64,000 nt of DNA from Pseudomonadota bacterium (GTDB lineage Bacteria; Pseudomonadota; Gammaproteobacteria; Burkholderiales; Burkholderiaceae_C). Below are positions 38,302-48,300 of this stretch, piece after piece. Position 1 is the first letter of the stretch. Every line of letters starts with the position of its first letter. A program made the translations under genes and the position numbers. The DNA lies in assembly GCA_029779845.1 (NCBI GenBank), contig JAKOZT010000037.1, positions 62,001 through 126,000 of the forward strand. Direction: 5' to 3'. Under the pieces are notes generated by a model, which saw only the letters and a program-made list of their open reading frames with translations, made no database searches and was not told where the DNA came from.

Positions 38302-39295
38302 GGTTCTCTCCCAGCCAGGTCATGTTCGACCCGGTCAACAGGCGTTCGACTTTCAAGGCGTACTTGCCGGCGCTGGTGCCGTACTGGCAATCGAACACCG
38401 GCACGCCGACGACCTTGGCGTGGATGCTCTTCTCCAGGTCCAGCTCGATGAAGTCGCCCGGCTTGAAGGCGAGCAACTGCTCGACGGTGGCGTCGGCATG
38501 CGCCAGCTCGGCCACCAGCTCCACCTCGGCGGCCTGGATCTGGTTCTTCAGCAGGTTCACCCAGCGGCGGTCGGGTTCGTTGGAGTCGCCCTGCATCGTC
38601 GAGTACAGCACGTCGCGGATCGGCTCCAGCGTCGAGTACGGGATGCAGAAGTGGATGGTGCCGCTGGTGTCGCCGATCTCCAGCGTGAACGAGGTGGCGA
38701 CGACGATCTCGCTCGGCGTGGCGATGTTGGCGAACTGCGGCTGCATCTCCGAGCGCTGGTAGTCCAGCTCCAGCGGGTAGATGCCGTGCCAGGCCTTGGC
38801 GTACTCGGTGACGATCACCTCGACCAGCCGCGTGATGATGCGCTGCTCGGTGGGCGAGAAGTCGCGCCCCTCGATGCGGGTGTGGAACTTGCCGGCGCCG
38901 CCGAAGAGGGCGTCGATCACCGCGAACACCAGCGTCGGGTCGCAGACGATCAGCCCCGAGCCGCGCAGCGGCTTGACGCTGACGATGTTGAAGTTGGTCG
39001 GCACCACGATCTCGCGCAGGAAGGCGCTGTACTTCTGCACCTTGATGCCGCCGATCGCGATCTCCGGGCTCTTGCGGATGAAGTTGAACAGCCCGATGCG
39101 CACGTTGCGCGCGAAGCGCTCGTTGATGATCTCCATCGTGGGCATGCGCCCACGCACGATGCGCTCCTGGCTCGACAGGTCGTAGCTGCGCACGCCGCCG
39201 GCGGGCGCCTCCTCCTGCTCGAGCTTCTGGCTCTCGCCGGTGATGCCCTGCAGCAGCGCATCGACCTCGTCCTGCGACAGGATCTGCTGGTTCAT
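38291..39295 (-). CDS. fliM: FliM: flagellar motor switch protein
   Basis: The 334-residue protein has an N-terminal CheY-P-binding segment (ILSQDEVDALLQGI), the central CheC-like domain with the conserved GGAGKF (FGGAGKFHTRIEGRDF), and a C-terminal SpoA domain. It controls motor direction. The ribosome binding site (GAGGGG, four bases before ATG) comes from the repeat at 39299-39379, as in the permease gene at 12145-12981. Confidence 0.95.
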   Translation of the reverse strand: MNQQILSQDEVDALLQGITGESQKLEQEEAPAGGVRSYDLSSQERIVRGRMPTMEIINERFARNVRIGLFNFIRKSPEIAIGGIKVQKYSAFLREIVVPTNFNIVSVKPLRGSGLIVCDPTLVFAVIDALFGGAGKFHTRIEGRDFSPTEQRIITRLVEVIVTEYAKAWHGIYPLELDYQRSEMQPQFANIATPSEIVVATSFTLEIGDTSGTIHFCIPYSTLEPIRDVLYSTMQGDSNEPDRRWVNLLKNQIQAAEVELVAELAHADATVEQLLAFKPGDFIELDLEKSIHAKVVGVPVFDCQYGTSAGKYALKVERLLTGSNMTWLGENHVS

Positions 39296-39298
39296 GGT

Positions 39299-39379
39299 GC
39301 CCCTCGTCCGGCGGGTACGCCGGCCGATCCCCCGAGGGGATGCGGGCCGGCTTGGGAGCGGCCCGGCGCTCGGCCCGCC
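39299..39379. repeat. 82-base structured intergenic repeat, copy 2 (81 bases)
   Basis: It matches 12986-13067 except for two substitutions and one missing base. The inner stem here is CCGGCG-ggta-CGCCGG, a compensated version of the copy 1 stem CCGACG-ggta-CGTCGG. It fills the fliL-fliM gap, 109 bases long, exactly the length of the gap holding copy 1. In both, the end with CCCCTC abuts the downstream gene start. Confidence 0.85.
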
Positions 39380-39404
39380 GGCTTCGACAAGGATTGCATC
39401 GTGC

Positions 39405-40031
39405 TCACTGGATGATGAAGTTGGAGAAATGCACGTGTTTCACCGGCAGCTCGGGCTCGGCGGCCTTCTTCTTTTTCTTCTTCGGCTTCGCGTCGTCGGC
39501 GTCCTCGTCGTGCGCCTCGGGCTCCTCGACCTCGATGCCCAGCGGCTTGACCACCTCGCGCATGATCTCTGCGGCCAGCGCCTCCTTGCCCTTGCGCTCC
39601 AGCAGCTCGGCCGAGGTCTTGTGCGCCAGCACCATCAGGATGCCGTTGCGGATCGCGGGCATGTAGGCCTTGAGCTGGTCGGCGGTCTTGGCGTCGTCGA
39701 GTTCGAGCGTCACGCCGATCTGCGCGTAGCGGTCGACTTCCTTGTCGGCCAGGTTGACGATGAACGGGTCCAGCGGCAGGAAGGTCGGCGGGTGCGAGGC
39801 GTCGTGCCTGGCGTCCTTCTTGTGCCTGGCCGGCGCGCCGTCGTCGCCCTCGGCCGCCTCGGCGGCGGCCGCGGCGTCGGCGGCCTTCTTCTTCATGTAG
39901 AAGACCGCACCGCCCCCCCCGCCGGCCACGACCAGCAGCGCGGCGGCGATGATGATGATCAGCTTCTTCTTGCCCTTGGCGGGCGGCGCGGCGGCGGCGG
40001 TTTCAGCGCCGGGAGCGGCAGCGGCGGACAT
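39405..40031 (-). CDS. fliL: FliL: flagellar stator-associated membrane protein
   Basis: The 208-residue protein has a short cytoplasmic tail ending in KGKKK, one transmembrane helix (about 31-52) and a periplasmic domain (PTFLPLDPFIVNLADKEVDRYAQIGVTLE). An Ala-rich, acidic insertion follows the helix, and a lysine-rich run (KPKKKKKK) sits near the C-terminus, longer than in most FliL. FliL rings brace the motor stators. The ATG at 40031 has AAGGAG five bases upstream. Confidence 0.93.
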   Translation of the reverse strand: MSAAAAPGAETAAAAPPAKGKKKLIIIIAAALLVVAGGGGGAVFYMKKKAADAAAAAEAAEGDDGAPARHKKDARHDASHPPTFLPLDPFIVNLADKEVDRYAQIGVTLELDDAKTADQLKAYMPAIRNGILMVLAHKTSAELLERKGKEALAAEIMREVVKPLGIEVEEPEAHDEDADDAKPKKKKKKAAEPELPVKHVHFSNFIIQ

Positions 40032-40155
40032 CGGCTCTCCTTCATGAGCGGGCACGACCTTGCAGTCGGCCGATGAAGGGAATTCTGTAGATCGGGGGCC
40101 GCGGCGATGCGGCGAAAAGGGCGGGAAATCCGGTCAGTCCGGAGCCCCGCCGGCG

Positions 40156-41265
40156 CTATGCGTACAAGTCGACGCCCGAGGCGCTGACGCGGCCGCGCCA
40201 GGCGGGGCGCGCGGCGGCGGCGGAAGCGCCGGCGCTGCCGTCGATGCGCCGCTCCCCCGGCGCATCGCGGCGCTGCTCGTCGCGCTGGCCGGAGCGCTGG
40301 CCGGTGTGCTGCGTCACGCCGCCGCCGGCCAGCGTCAGGCCGGCATCGCGCAGCGCGGCGGCGAGTTCGGGCAGGCTGGCCTCGATGGCGGCGCGCGTGG
40401 CGGCGGCCTGCGCGCCGAAGTCGATGCGCGCCTTCTCGCCGTCGAGCGCGATCTGCACCGACACGGGGCCCATCTCGGCCGGGTTGAGGTGCAGCTCGGC
40501 CTGCTGCACGCCATCCTTGGCGAGCAGGCTGATCTCGACGCCGAAGGCGGCGGCGAACTCGGGCGAATCCAGCGGCACCGGCACGCCCAGCACGCTGGCG
40601 TCGGCGGCGGCCGGCGCGGGCGCGGCCGGCGCGGCGCTGGAGGCCACCGGTTCGAAGCCGGCCGGCAGCGTGAAGGCGCCGGCAACGGCGGTGGACGGGG
40701 TGTCGCGCGGCGTGGTGTTCGCGGTGGCTGCGACTTCGTCGCGCGCGGCGGCGGGCGTCTCGGCCTCGATCGCCGGGCGGCCTTGTTCGCGCGCGGATTT
40801 GTCGTTGCCGCGCGGCAGCTTGTCGGGGTGCGCCGCGGGCTTCTCGCCGGCTTCGATGCCGGCGGCCTCGGGCAAGGCCTTCTTCTTCGCCGCGTTGCCG
40901 GCGTCGGCCGGCGCGGCTTCTTCGGCCGGCGGGGGGCGATGCCATTGCGCCAGCCATTGCGCGAGGGTCGGGTCGGCGGTTTTGTCGGCCGCCTCGGTCT
41001 CGGCGGGCTCGCCGCCGGCGTGCTCCGCCGTCCCGGCGGCTTCGGCCGAGGCCTTCTTCTCGTCGCGCGGCGCCGTCTTCGCGGCCTGCCGCACGCGCAT
41101 CTGGCGCGCTTCGTCGCTGCGCGCCTGCGCCGCGCCGGCCGGCGCCGTGTCGGCCGGCGCTTGCAAGGCCATCAACTGCGCGAAATCGCCTTCGCCGCCC
41201 GCAGCGGCGTCGCTGCGCGCCGGCGGCGGGTTGGGCGTGCCTGGGTTGACTCGTGCGATGCCCAT
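40156..41265 (-). CDS. fliK: FliK: flagellar hook-length control protein
   Basis: The 369-residue protein has a long Ala/Pro/Glu-rich, low-complexity N-terminal ruler region and a compact C-terminal domain (about 270-335). The latter contains ISLLAKDGVQQAELHLNPAE then MGPVSVQI, the core motif of Flg_hook domains, and a Gln/Arg-rich tail. It measures the hook and switches export from hook to filament subunits. It lies five bases after fliJ. Confidence 0.92.
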   Translation of the reverse strand: MGIARVNPGTPNPPPARSDAAAGGEGDFAQLMALQAPADTAPAGAAQARSDEARQMRVRQAAKTAPRDEKKASAEAAGTAEHAGGEPAETEAADKTADPTLAQWLAQWHRPPPAEEAAPADAGNAAKKKALPEAAGIEAGEKPAAHPDKLPRGNDKSAREQGRPAIEAETPAAARDEVAATANTTPRDTPSTAVAGAFTLPAGFEPVASSAAPAAPAPAAADASVLGVPVPLDSPEFAAAFGVEISLLAKDGVQQAELHLNPAEMGPVSVQIALDGEKARIDFGAQAAATRAAIEASLPELAAALRDAGLTLAGGGVTQHTGQRSGQRDEQRRDAPGERRIDGSAGASAAAARPAWRGRVSASGVDLYA

Positions 41266-41270
41266 GGTCG

Positions 41271-41735
41271 TCAGAAACGGGTGGTGGCCGCGGCCAGGCG
41301 GTTCCAGGCCGCGCGCGAGGCCAGTTCGTCGAGCGCGCGCTGCTCGCGCTGCGCGCCGAGTTTCTGGATCTCGGCGACGCGCCGCTCGATCAGCTTGAGC
41401 ACCGAGGCCACGCGCAGCTCCTGCTGCTGCAAGTCCTCCACGGCGCGCGCCAGTTGCCGCTCGGCCTGCGCGACCACGCGCGCCTGGTGCTCGATCGCCT
41501 GCGTCAGCCGCGCGCCGAAGCCGTGATAGCTGTGCAGCAACTGCACCTGGCCGGGTTCGGTGAAGCGCTGCGCCCAGCGCTGCTCGTAGTCGCGCCGGTA
41601 GCCGAGCAATTGCTCGGCCTGCGCATGCGCCGCGTCCAGCGCCTGCCGCATGTGCTGGCGGTGCGCGAGCGCCTCGTCGCGTTCGCGCTCGGCGTGCGAG
41701 AGCAGGGCGGACAGCGGTTGCAGCGTGTCGTTCAT
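41271..41735 (-). CDS. fliJ: FliJ: flagellar export chaperone/ATPase stalk
   Basis: The 154-residue protein is nearly all helical with heptad-like patterning (ALLSHAERERDEALAHRQHM, then AVEDLQQQELRVASVLKLIERRVAEIQKLG). This is the antiparallel coiled coil of FliJ that inserts into the FliI hexamer. Position between fliI and fliK confirms the call despite low family conservation. Confidence 0.9.
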   Translation of the reverse strand: MNDTLQPLSALLSHAERERDEALAHRQHMRQALDAAHAQAEQLLGYRRDYEQRWAQRFTEPGQVQLLHSYHGFGARLTQAIEHQARVVAQAERQLARAVEDLQQQELRVASVLKLIERRVAEIQKLGAQREQRALDELASRAAWNRLAAATTRF

Positions 41736-41765
41736 CGTTTGTTCTTCTCGTCGGGTTCGTCAGGG

Positions 41766-43193
41766 TCAGCCGTTGCCCACCACCGCGCGCAGCTGCTGCA
41801 CGCTGGCCTCCAGCGGCGCGTTCTCGCGCATGTCCTGCTGCAGCAGCGCGCGCATCGCGGGGCCGAGGCGCACGGCGGTGTCCAGCTCGGCGTCGTGCCC
41901 GGGCGCGTAGGCGCCGAGCTGGATCAGGTCGCGCGCCTTGTTCAGGCGCGACAGCAGTTGGCGCAGGCGTCGCGCCGATTCCAAGTGCGGCTGCGCGGCC
42001 ACGTTGGCCATCACGCGCGAGACCGATTTCTCCACGTCGATGGCCGGGTAGTGGCCGGCCTCGGCCAGCTCGCGCGTCAGCACGATGTGGCCGTCGAGGA
42101 TGCCGCGCGCCGCGTCGGCGATCGGGTCGTTGGTGTCGTCGCCTTCGCTCAGCACGGTGTAGAAGGCGGTGATCGAGCCGCCGCCGGCCACGCCGTTGCC
42201 GCTGCGCTCCACCAGCTGCGGCAGCTTGGCGAAGCAGCTCGGCGGGTAGCCCTTGGTGGCGGGCGGCTCGCCGATCGCCAGCGCGATCTCGCGCTGCGCC
42301 ATCGCGTAGCGCGTCAGCGAATCCATCAGCAGCAGCACGTCCATGCCGCGGTCGCGGAAGTGCTCGGCGATCGCGGTGGCGTAGTTGGCGCCCTGCATGC
42401 GCACCAGCGGCGGCGCGTCGGCCGGCGCGGCGACCACCACCGAGCGCTTCAGCCCTTCCTCGCCGAGGATGTCCTCGATGAATTCCTTGACCTCGCGGCC
42501 GCGCTCGCCGATCAGCCCGACGACGATCACGTCGGCCTGCGTGTAGCGCGCCATCATGCCCAGCAGCACCGACTTGCCGACGCCGGTGCCGGCGAACAGG
42601 CCGATGCGCTGGCCGCGCCCGACGGTCAGCATCGCGTTGATCGCGCGCACGCCGGTGTCCAGCGGCTGGCGCACCGGGTCGCGGTCCATCGCGTTGATCG
42701 GGCGGCGGATCAGCGGCTCGTTGTGCACCTGCTCGATGGGCCCCTTGCGGTCCATCGGATGGCCGTGCGAATCGACCACGCGGCCGAGCAGCCCGTCGCC
42801 CACCGGCAGGTGCAGCGTGCGGTCTTCGCCGCGCCGCCAGGGGTGGCGCAGCGCGCCGAGCTTGAGCGGCACCACCGGCGTCGGCCGCGGCACCACGCGC
42901 GCGCCGCTGGCCAGGCCGTGCACGTCGCCGGTGGGCATGAGGTACGCGCGGTCGCCGTTGAAGCCCACCACCTCGGCGGTGACCGGCGGGCTGCCGTCCA
43001 TGCGCACCTCGCACACCGAGCCCACCGGCAGCCGGATGCCCGAGGCTTCCAGCACCAGGCCGGCCACGCGCACCAGGCGGCCGACGGTTTCCAGCGGCAC
43101 CGGCTCGGCGGCGAAGTTCTTCACGTCGGCGAGGAAGCGGCCCCAGTTCGCCGTGGTGGCGAGCGCACGCGCTTCGAGCGGCGAGGTCATCAT
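41766..43193 (-). CDS. fliI: FliI: flagellar export ATPase
   Basis: The 475-residue F1-beta-like ATPase has Walker A AGTGVGKS (about 201-208), [17 protein letters not shown], Walker [19 protein letters not shown] and [25 protein letters not shown]. It energises or primes type III export at the base of the flagellum. I chose the ATG at 43193, which overlaps the fliH stop (ATGA); a second ATG follows directly. Confidence 0.95.
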   Translation of the reverse strand: MMTSPLEARALATTANWGRFLADVKNFAAEPVPLETVGRLVRVAGLVLEASGIRLPVGSVCEVRMDGSPPVTAEVVGFNGDRAYLMPTGDVHGLASGARVVPRPTPVVPLKLGALRHPWRRGEDRTLHLPVGDGLLGRVVDSHGHPMDRKGPIEQVHNEPLIRRPINAMDRDPVRQPLDTGVRAINAMLTVGRGQRIGLFAGTGVGKSVLLGMMARYTQADVIVVGLIGERGREVKEFIEDILGEEGLKRSVVVAAPADAPPLVRMQGANYATAIAEHFRDRGMDVLLLMDSLTRYAMAQREIALAIGEPPATKGYPPSCFAKLPQLVERSGNGVAGGGSITAFYTVLSEGDDTNDPIADAARGILDGHIVLTRELAEAGHYPAIDVEKSVSRVMANVAAQPHLESARRLRQLLSRLNKARDLIQLGAYAPGHDAELDTAVRLGPAMRALLQQDMRENAPLEASVQQLRAVVGNG

Positions 43194-43906
43194 TCGGACG
43201 ACTCCCCGTTCCACGCCGCTTCCGAACCCAGCGCCGCGGCGGCGCGCCGCCAGCGCGATTCGATGCTCGCGTCGATGATGCCGATGTCGGATTCGACCAC
43301 GCAGCCGCCGCGCGTCAGCGCCGCGTCGGCGACGAGGCGCGCGCCGCGCGCCTCGATGATCTCGGCGGCGCCTTGCGCCACCAGCGGCTGGTCGTCGGGG
43401 TGCACGCGCAGCGTCACGTGGCGCGCCGACAGCAGCAGCGCCTCGATCGCCTCGCGCGCCACCGCGGCCACCTGAGCGGGGTTCGCCTGCAGCTCGCCGC
43501 GCACCACCTGGCGCGCCAGCGACACCGCGGCGTCGGCCAGCGCGCCGGCCATGCTCTGCTGCAGCGCGTCCATCTGCTCGCCGTAGCTGTGCAGCAGCGC
43601 GCCCATCTGCGCGGTGGCCTGCTGCGCGAAGCTCTGCTTGAAGCTCTCCAGCGCGGCCAGGCCGTCGCGGTAGCCGTCGTGGTAGCCGCCCTGGCGCGCG
43701 GCGCGCAGCGCTTCGATCTGCTGCTCTTCCGCGCTCATCTGCGGCTCGGCCGCCGCCGCGGCGGCTTCTTCCTCGCCGCCCAGCGAGCCCGGCATCCAGG
43801 CCGCGAACGACGACAGCTCCTCGCGCGGAATGAAGCGGGCGTAGGCGTTGGCGCCCCTGCCGCCGCCGGGCGGCGGGGGAACTTGCCGGATCTTCTCTTT
43901 GCTCAT
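43190..43906 (-). CDS. fliH: FliH: negative regulator/stator of the export ATPase
   Basis: The 238-residue protein has a Pro/Gly-rich N-terminus ([18 protein letters not shown]) that contacts the C-ring and an Ala/Glu-rich helical middle. The conserved C-terminal half contains [20 protein letters not shown] and [21 protein letters not shown]. It tethers FliI to FliN. The start overlaps the fliG stop (TGATG). Confidence 0.92.
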   Translation of the reverse strand: MSKEKIRQVPPPPGGGRGANAYARFIPREELSSFAAWMPGSLGGEEEAAAAAAEPQMSAEEQQIEALRAARQGGYHDGYRDGLAALESFKQSFAQQATAQMGALLHSYGEQMDALQQSMAGALADAAVSLARQVVRGELQANPAQVAAVAREAIEALLLSARHVTLRVHPDDQPLVAQGAAEIIEARGARLVADAALTRGGCVVESDIGIIDASIESRWRRAAAALGSEAAWNGESSE

Positions 43907-44901
43907 CACAGGAACTCGTCGTCGCCGCCGCCGCCGAGCACGATCTGGCCTTCGTCGGCGAGGCGGCGCACGATCTTGAGCATCTCCTTCTGCTCGGCCT
44001 CGACTTCGGAGACGCGCACCGGGCCGCGCGCTTCCAGGTCCTCGCGCAGCGTCTCGGCGGCGCGCGTGGACATGTTCTTGAACACCTTCTCGCGCATCTC
44101 GGGCGTTGCGCCCTTCAGCGCGATGACCAGCGACTCGCTCTGCACTTCCTTGAGCAGCGACTGGATGCCCTTGTCGTCGATCTTCTCCAGGTCGTCGAAG
44201 GTGAACATGTTGTCCATGATCTTCTGCGCCAGGTCGTTGTCGACCTCGCGGATGTAGTCGAGCACCGCGGTCTCGACGCTCGAGCCCATCAGGTTGATCA
44301 TCTCGGCGGCCGTCTTGACGCCGCCGAGCGACGCCTTCTTCAGCCGGTCGCCGCCGGCCAGCACCTTGCTCATCACCTCGTTGAGATCCTTCAGCGCCGA
44401 GGGTTGGATGCCGTCGAGCGTGGCGATGCGCACCATCACCTCGTTGCGCTGGCGCTCGGGGAAGGTCTTGAGCACCGAGCCGGCCTGGTCGAAGTCCAGG
44501 TGCACCAGGATCGCCGCGACGATCTGCGGGTGTTCGTTGCGCAGCAGCTCGCCGACCGAGCCGGCATCCATCCACTTCAGGCTCTCGATGCCGGTGACGT
44601 CGGCGCCCTGCAGGATGCGGTCGATCAGCAGGTTGGCCTTGTCCTCGCCGAGCGCCTTGCGCAGCACGCTCTTGACGTACTCGTCGGTGTCGGTGACCAG
44701 CATGCTCTGCCCGCCGGCCACCGAGTTGAACTTCTCCAGCACGCCGTCGACGCGCTCGCGCGGGATGGACTTCATCTTCGCGATGGTCTCGCCCAGGCGC
44801 TGCACTTCCTTGGGCGCGAGGTGCTTGAAGACCTCGGCGGCTTCTTCCTCGCCGAGCGACATCAGCAGGATCGCCGCGTTCTCGATGCCTTCGTCGTCCA
44901 T
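43906..44901 (-). CDS. fliG: FliG: flagellar motor switch/torque protein
   Basis: The 331-residue protein has the three FliG domains. They include [20 protein letters not shown] at the N-terminus, the EHPQ motif ([18 protein letters not shown]) in the middle and the charged torque helix region near the C-terminus ([18 protein letters not shown]). It couples the MS-ring to the C-ring and meets the stators. Confidence 0.95.
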   Translation of the reverse strand: MDDEGIENAAILLMSLGEEEAAEVFKHLAPKEVQRLGETIAKMKSIPRERVDGVLEKFNSVAGGQSMLVTDTDEYVKSVLRKALGEDKANLLIDRILQGADVTGIESLKWMDAGSVGELLRNEHPQIVAAILVHLDFDQAGSVLKTFPERQRNEVMVRIATLDGIQPSALKDLNEVMSKVLAGGDRLKKASLGGVKTAAEMINLMGSSVETAVLDYIREVDNDLAQKIMDNMFTFDDLEKIDDKGIQSLLKEVQSESLVIALKGATPEMREKVFKNMSTRAAETLREDLEARGPVRVSEVEAEQKEMLKIVRRLADEGQIVLGGGGDDEFL

Positions 44902-44924
44902 GTCCGTTCTCTTCCGTCAGGCGC

Positions 44925-46616
44925 TCACGCGGCCTCGCCGCTCACCCAGCCGCGCACGATGTTCGCCACCGCCGCCGGGTTCTCCTTGGCCAGGGCGCGT
45001 GCGGCGTCGAGGTGCTCGTTGCTGCGGGGCGCGGGCAGCGCCGCCACCGCGCCGCCCGGGGCGCCGGGCAGGGCGTTGTCGTCGTCGACCACCGCGCTCA
45101 ACTGCTGGCCGGGCGCCGGCGGCGGGGGCGGCGCGAGCGCGGCCTTCATCGCCGGGCGGATCATCCCGAAGAAGACGACCAGGCCGAGCAGCGCCAGCCC
45201 CGCCGGCACCGCGGCGGCGCGCAGCATGTCGATGATCTCGGGCTGCTTCCACAGCGGGATGTCGACCTTCTCGATCTTCTCGACCTTGAAGGGCGCGTTG
45301 ATCACCTTGACCGAGTCGCCGCGCTCCTGCTTGAAGCCGATGCTCTCCTGCACCAGCGCGGTGAGCTTGCCGATCTCGTCGCTGGTCAGCGGCGTGGTGG
45401 TGGTCTTGCCCTTGGCGTCGGTGCTGCTGCGGTGGTTCACCACCACCGCGGCGTTCAGGCGCTTGACCGCGCCGGTGGCGTTGCGCGTCACGCGCACGGT
45501 CTTGTCGACCTCGTAGTTGGTCACCGCGTCGCGGCGGCTGTTGCTGTTGCCGCCCGATTGCGCGGCCTGCAGCGGCTGCGCCGCGCCGGTGACGGGCGCC
45601 GTGGCGGGCACCGGCGGCTGGTTGCTCGCCGCGCCGGGTACGCCCGAGGGCGCGCCGCCGTTGCTGCCGCTGCTCTCGCTGACCTGCTGGCTGCGGATCG
45701 CCGCCGCGGCGTCCTTGCCCTGGTTGGGCGAGAACTCCTCCGAGGTGGCCTCGCTCTGCGAGAAGTCGATGTCGGCGGTGACGGTGGCGCGCAGGTTGTC
45801 GCGGCCCACCAGCGGCTCGAGCAGCTCGAAGATGCGCTTCTGGTAGCCGGCCTCGACCTGCGCCACGTACTGCAGCTGCTGCGCGTCCAGCCCGGCCTGC
45901 GCATTGGCCTGGTCGCCGGTGAGCAGCGCGCCGGTCTGGTCGAGCACGCTGACCGCTTTCGGGTTCATCTCCGGCACGCTGGAGGACACCAGGTGCACGA
46001 TGCCGGCGATCTGCGCGCGATCGAGCGTGCGGCCGGGGTAGAGCGTCAGCATCACCGAGGCGGTGGGCTTCTGCTGCTCGCGGAAGAAGCCGTTCTGGTT
46101 CGGCAGCGCCAGGTGCACACGCGCGTTCTGCACCGCGGCCAGCGCGGTGATCGAGCGCGTCAGCTCGCCTTCCAGGCCGCGCTGGAAGGTCAGGCGTTCC
46201 TGGAACTGCGTCTGGCCGAAGCGCGCGCCGTCCATCAGTTCGTAGCCGACCACCGAGCCCTTGGGCAGCCCGGCAGCGGCGAGCTTCAGGCGCGCGTCGT
46301 GCACCTTGGCGGCGGGCACCAGGATGGCCGCGCCGCCGTCGGCATGGCGGTACGGCACGTTCATCTGCGAGAGCTGGGCGATGATCGCGCCGCCGTCCTT
46401 GTCGGACAGGTTGGCGTACAGCACCTTGTAGTCGCCCTGGTTGCTCCACATCGTCATCGCGATCACGAGTGCGGCCAGGCCCGCGACGCCGAGGCCGAAC
46501 ATCAGCTTGGTCTTGCCCGGTATCGCCGCGATGCGCGCGCCGAAACCGGCGGGCTCGACCATCGGCAGGGCAGCGGCGGCGGCATTGGCTCGGGTGGGAA
46601 CGACGGCGTTGTCCAT
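44925..46616 (-). CDS. fliF: FliF: flagellar MS-ring protein
   Basis: The 563-residue inner-membrane protein has transmembrane helices near residues 39-58 and 465-485. Periplasmic ring-building motifs lie between them (YKVLYANLSDKDGGAI, GSVVGYELMDGARFGQTQF, LVSSSVPEMNPKAVSVLDQ). It is the foundation of the basal body. It heads the leftward operon; fliE reads the other way 178 bases upstream, leaving a shared promoter region (46617-46794) with no sigma-54 site that I could recognise. Confidence 0.95.
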   Translation of the reverse strand: MDNAVVPTRANAAAAALPMVEPAGFGARIAAIPGKTKLMFGLGVAGLAALVIAMTMWSNQGDYKVLYANLSDKDGGAIIAQLSQMNVPYRHADGGAAILVPAAKVHDARLKLAAAGLPKGSVVGYELMDGARFGQTQFQERLTFQRGLEGELTRSITALAAVQNARVHLALPNQNGFFREQQKPTASVMLTLYPGRTLDRAQIAGIVHLVSSSVPEMNPKAVSVLDQTGALLTGDQANAQAGLDAQQLQYVAQVEAGYQKRIFELLEPLVGRDNLRATVTADIDFSQSEATSEEFSPNQGKDAAAAIRSQQVSESSGSNGGAPSGVPGAASNQPPVPATAPVTGAAQPLQAAQSGGNSNSRRDAVTNYEVDKTVRVTRNATGAVKRLNAAVVVNHRSSTDAKGKTTTTPLTSDEIGKLTALVQESIGFKQERGDSVKVINAPFKVEKIEKVDIPLWKQPEIIDMLRAAAVPAGLALLGLVVFFGMIRPAMKAALAPPPPPAPGQQLSAVVDDDNALPGAPGGAVAALPAPRSNEHLDAARALAKENPAAVANIVRGWVSGEAA

Positions 46617-46794
46617 GTCAGTTCGGCGGATCGGATCGGTTCGGTCGGCGGGCGCAGAAGGGCCCGCAAGCGAAACCGATTGTTCGGGAACTTGAATGCG
46701 CGGATGCCGCGAACAGCCCGGCCAATCGCGGCCAGTTCGGGCCTCCGCCGCTGCCGGGCGTGACTACGATCACCGCACTCCCTCGGAGTCCGCC

Positions 46795-47118
46795 ATGAAC
46801 GTCACGCTCAAACCCTTCGATTTCGCCCAGGCCGCCGTGCGCGCCGGCCTGGCCACCAACGGCCAGCCGCTCAAATCGACGGCCAAGGTCGAAGGCGGCG
46901 GCTTCCAGGCGGCGCTGACGCAGGCGCTGGGCTCGGTGAGCAACGCGCAGAACCAAGCGACGGCCTTGCAGCGCGAGGTGCAGCTCGGCAACCCCGAGGT
47001 CGGCCTCGAAGAGACGATGGTGGCCATGCAGAAGGCGCAGATCGGCTTCCAGGCCACGCTGACGGTGCGAAACCGCCTCGTGTCCGCCTACAGCGAGATC
47101 ATGAACATGCAGGTCTAG
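46795..47118 (+). CDS. fliE: FliE: flagellar MS-ring/rod junction protein
   Basis: The 107-residue protein has the FliE C-terminal block (GNPEVGLEETMVAMQKAQIG, then FQATLTVRNRLVSAYSEIMNMQV). It joins the rod to the MS-ring. GGAG precedes the ATG by nine bases. It is transcribed opposite to fliF-fliR, and its stop overlaps that of the next, convergent gene. Confidence 0.95.
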   Translation: MNVTLKPFDFAQAAVRAGLATNGQPLKSTAKVEGGGFQAALTQALGSVSNAQNQATALQREVQLGNPEVGLEETMVAMQKAQIGFQATLTVRNRLVSAYSEIMNMQV

Positions 47119-47399
47119 GCCTGCCTGTCCAGTTTTTCTCCCAGCAGCGGCACGCTGCCGTAAGGCGAAGGCTGCTTCGAGGCCGGCTCCAGCTCGCGTG
47201 CGAGCCGGCTCAGCCACGGAAAGCGCGGCGCTTTCGGCAGATTGGTGTTCTCGTCGATCTCGACCAGCGACACCTCGGCGCTGCGCTCGGCCGCCTCGGC
47301 GGAGGCGGAAGAAGACGACGTGCCGGCCTGGTCGGCCGTTCTGCTGGAGGTCGTCGGCAGCGCGACGCGGCCGACGCCAGCGACGTGGTTCACGCTCAT
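47115..47399 (-). CDS. Small protein of unknown function beside fliE
   Basis: The 94-residue product is rich in Ser, Ala and Glu, with VSLVEIDENTNLPKAPRFPW and a C-terminal SPYGSVPLLGEKLDRQA. There is no membrane segment or known motif. The start at 47399 is favoured by GGAG six bases upstream; in-frame starts at 47411 and 47447 are alternatives. Its position in a flagellar cluster hints at a motility-linked role, but that is only context. Confidence 0.5.
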   Translation of the reverse strand: MSVNHVAGVGRVALPTTSSRTADQAGTSSSSASAEAAERSAEVSLVEIDENTNLPKAPRFPWLSRLARELEPASKQPSPYGSVPLLGEKLDRQA

Positions 47400-47523
47400 G
47401 TTGCGCTCCATATCGGGCGAAATCCCCTGTGACAGGAGATTCGGCATTCGATCGCCGGACTTGAGGGTGAAAACGCCGCGGTTGTAACGGCGCGTGAACG
47501 AGTGCCGCTAGGGCCTGTTCACC

Positions 47524-48282
47524 CTAATCCAGCGACATCAGCCGCCGGCGCTTCTGCGTCTGGTCGATGAAGCGCTGCAGGGCGCGTTCGCCCTCGCTGC
47601 CCAGGCGCACGAACTCGCAGCCCATGCGCGCGCCCCGGGCCTCCGGGCTCAGCACGGTGGCGTGCTGCAGCCGCAGGTCGGCCAGCACGCGGGTGTCGGC
47701 GTCGAGGTCGAGCTGCACCTGGTTCATCACGCTGCCGGGCTGGATGGGCGGCACGTCGTCGGGCAGGAAGAGCGCGCAGCCGCCGATCGACACGTCGATC
47801 ACGCGCAGCGCGAGCTGCATCTCGGCGATCGCCGGGTGCCGCACGCGCGCCACCGGCGAGCTGCGCAGCAGCGGGCGCACGCGGAAGGCGTTGCGGCGCT
47901 GGAAGCGGAACAGCTCGCGCGGCATGCGCGCGCTGATCGCGCTGCCGCCGACGCCGCGGACGAGTACGAGGCCCTGCACGTCGAACTGCACCTTGATGCT
48001 GTCGAGGTAGCCCACCGCGGTGGCCTCGTCGCATTCGACCAGGCGCTGCGTCACCGGCGCGTGCGCGTCGGCGGAAAAGCTGAGCTGGCCGCGCGTCGGG
48101 TCGAGCGCCCACAGCGTGGTGGACAGCATCGCGCCGTTGCTGCCGTTCAGGTTGAGCAGCAGGTTGCCGTCCTGGAACTGCTTGAGCAGCGCGACGATCT
48201 CGCGCGGCGCGCTGATGCGGAACTCGTCCAGCCCGCCATTGCTGGCGGACAGCGACTCCAGCGGCATCGGCAGGGTTTCCAT
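47524..48282 (-). CDS. ycgR: YcgR-like flagellar brake (PilZ, cyclic-di-GMP effector)
   Basis: The 252-residue protein has an N-terminal YcgR domain and a C-terminal PilZ domain. The cyclic-di-GMP-binding residues are visible in RRNAFRVRP (Arg130, Arg134, an RxxxR pattern) and DVSIGG. On binding the messenger it slows the motor by contacting FliG or the stators. It follows fliS-fliT and probably shares the sigma-28-type promoter at 49106-49132. Confidence 0.9.
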   Translation of the reverse strand: METLPMPLESLSASNGGLDEFRISAPREIVALLKQFQDGNLLLNLNGSNGAMLSTTLWALDPTRGQLSFSADAHAPVTQRLVECDEATAVGYLDSIKVQFDVQGLVLVRGVGGSAISARMPRELFRFQRRNAFRVRPLLRSSPVARVRHPAIAEMQLALRVIDVSIGGCALFLPDDVPPIQPGSVMNQVQLDLDADTRVLADLRLQHATVLSPEARGARMGCEFVRLGSEGERALQRFIDQTQKRRRLMSLD

Positions 48283-48300
48283 GTCGATGGCGGCGAGAGG

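Noticed and set aside
47464-47525. Inverted repeat AGGGTGAA/TTCACCCT before the ycgR stop as a terminator or operator
   Set aside because: The arms are only eight bases and about 46 bases apart, with no T-run; chance is likely at this composition.
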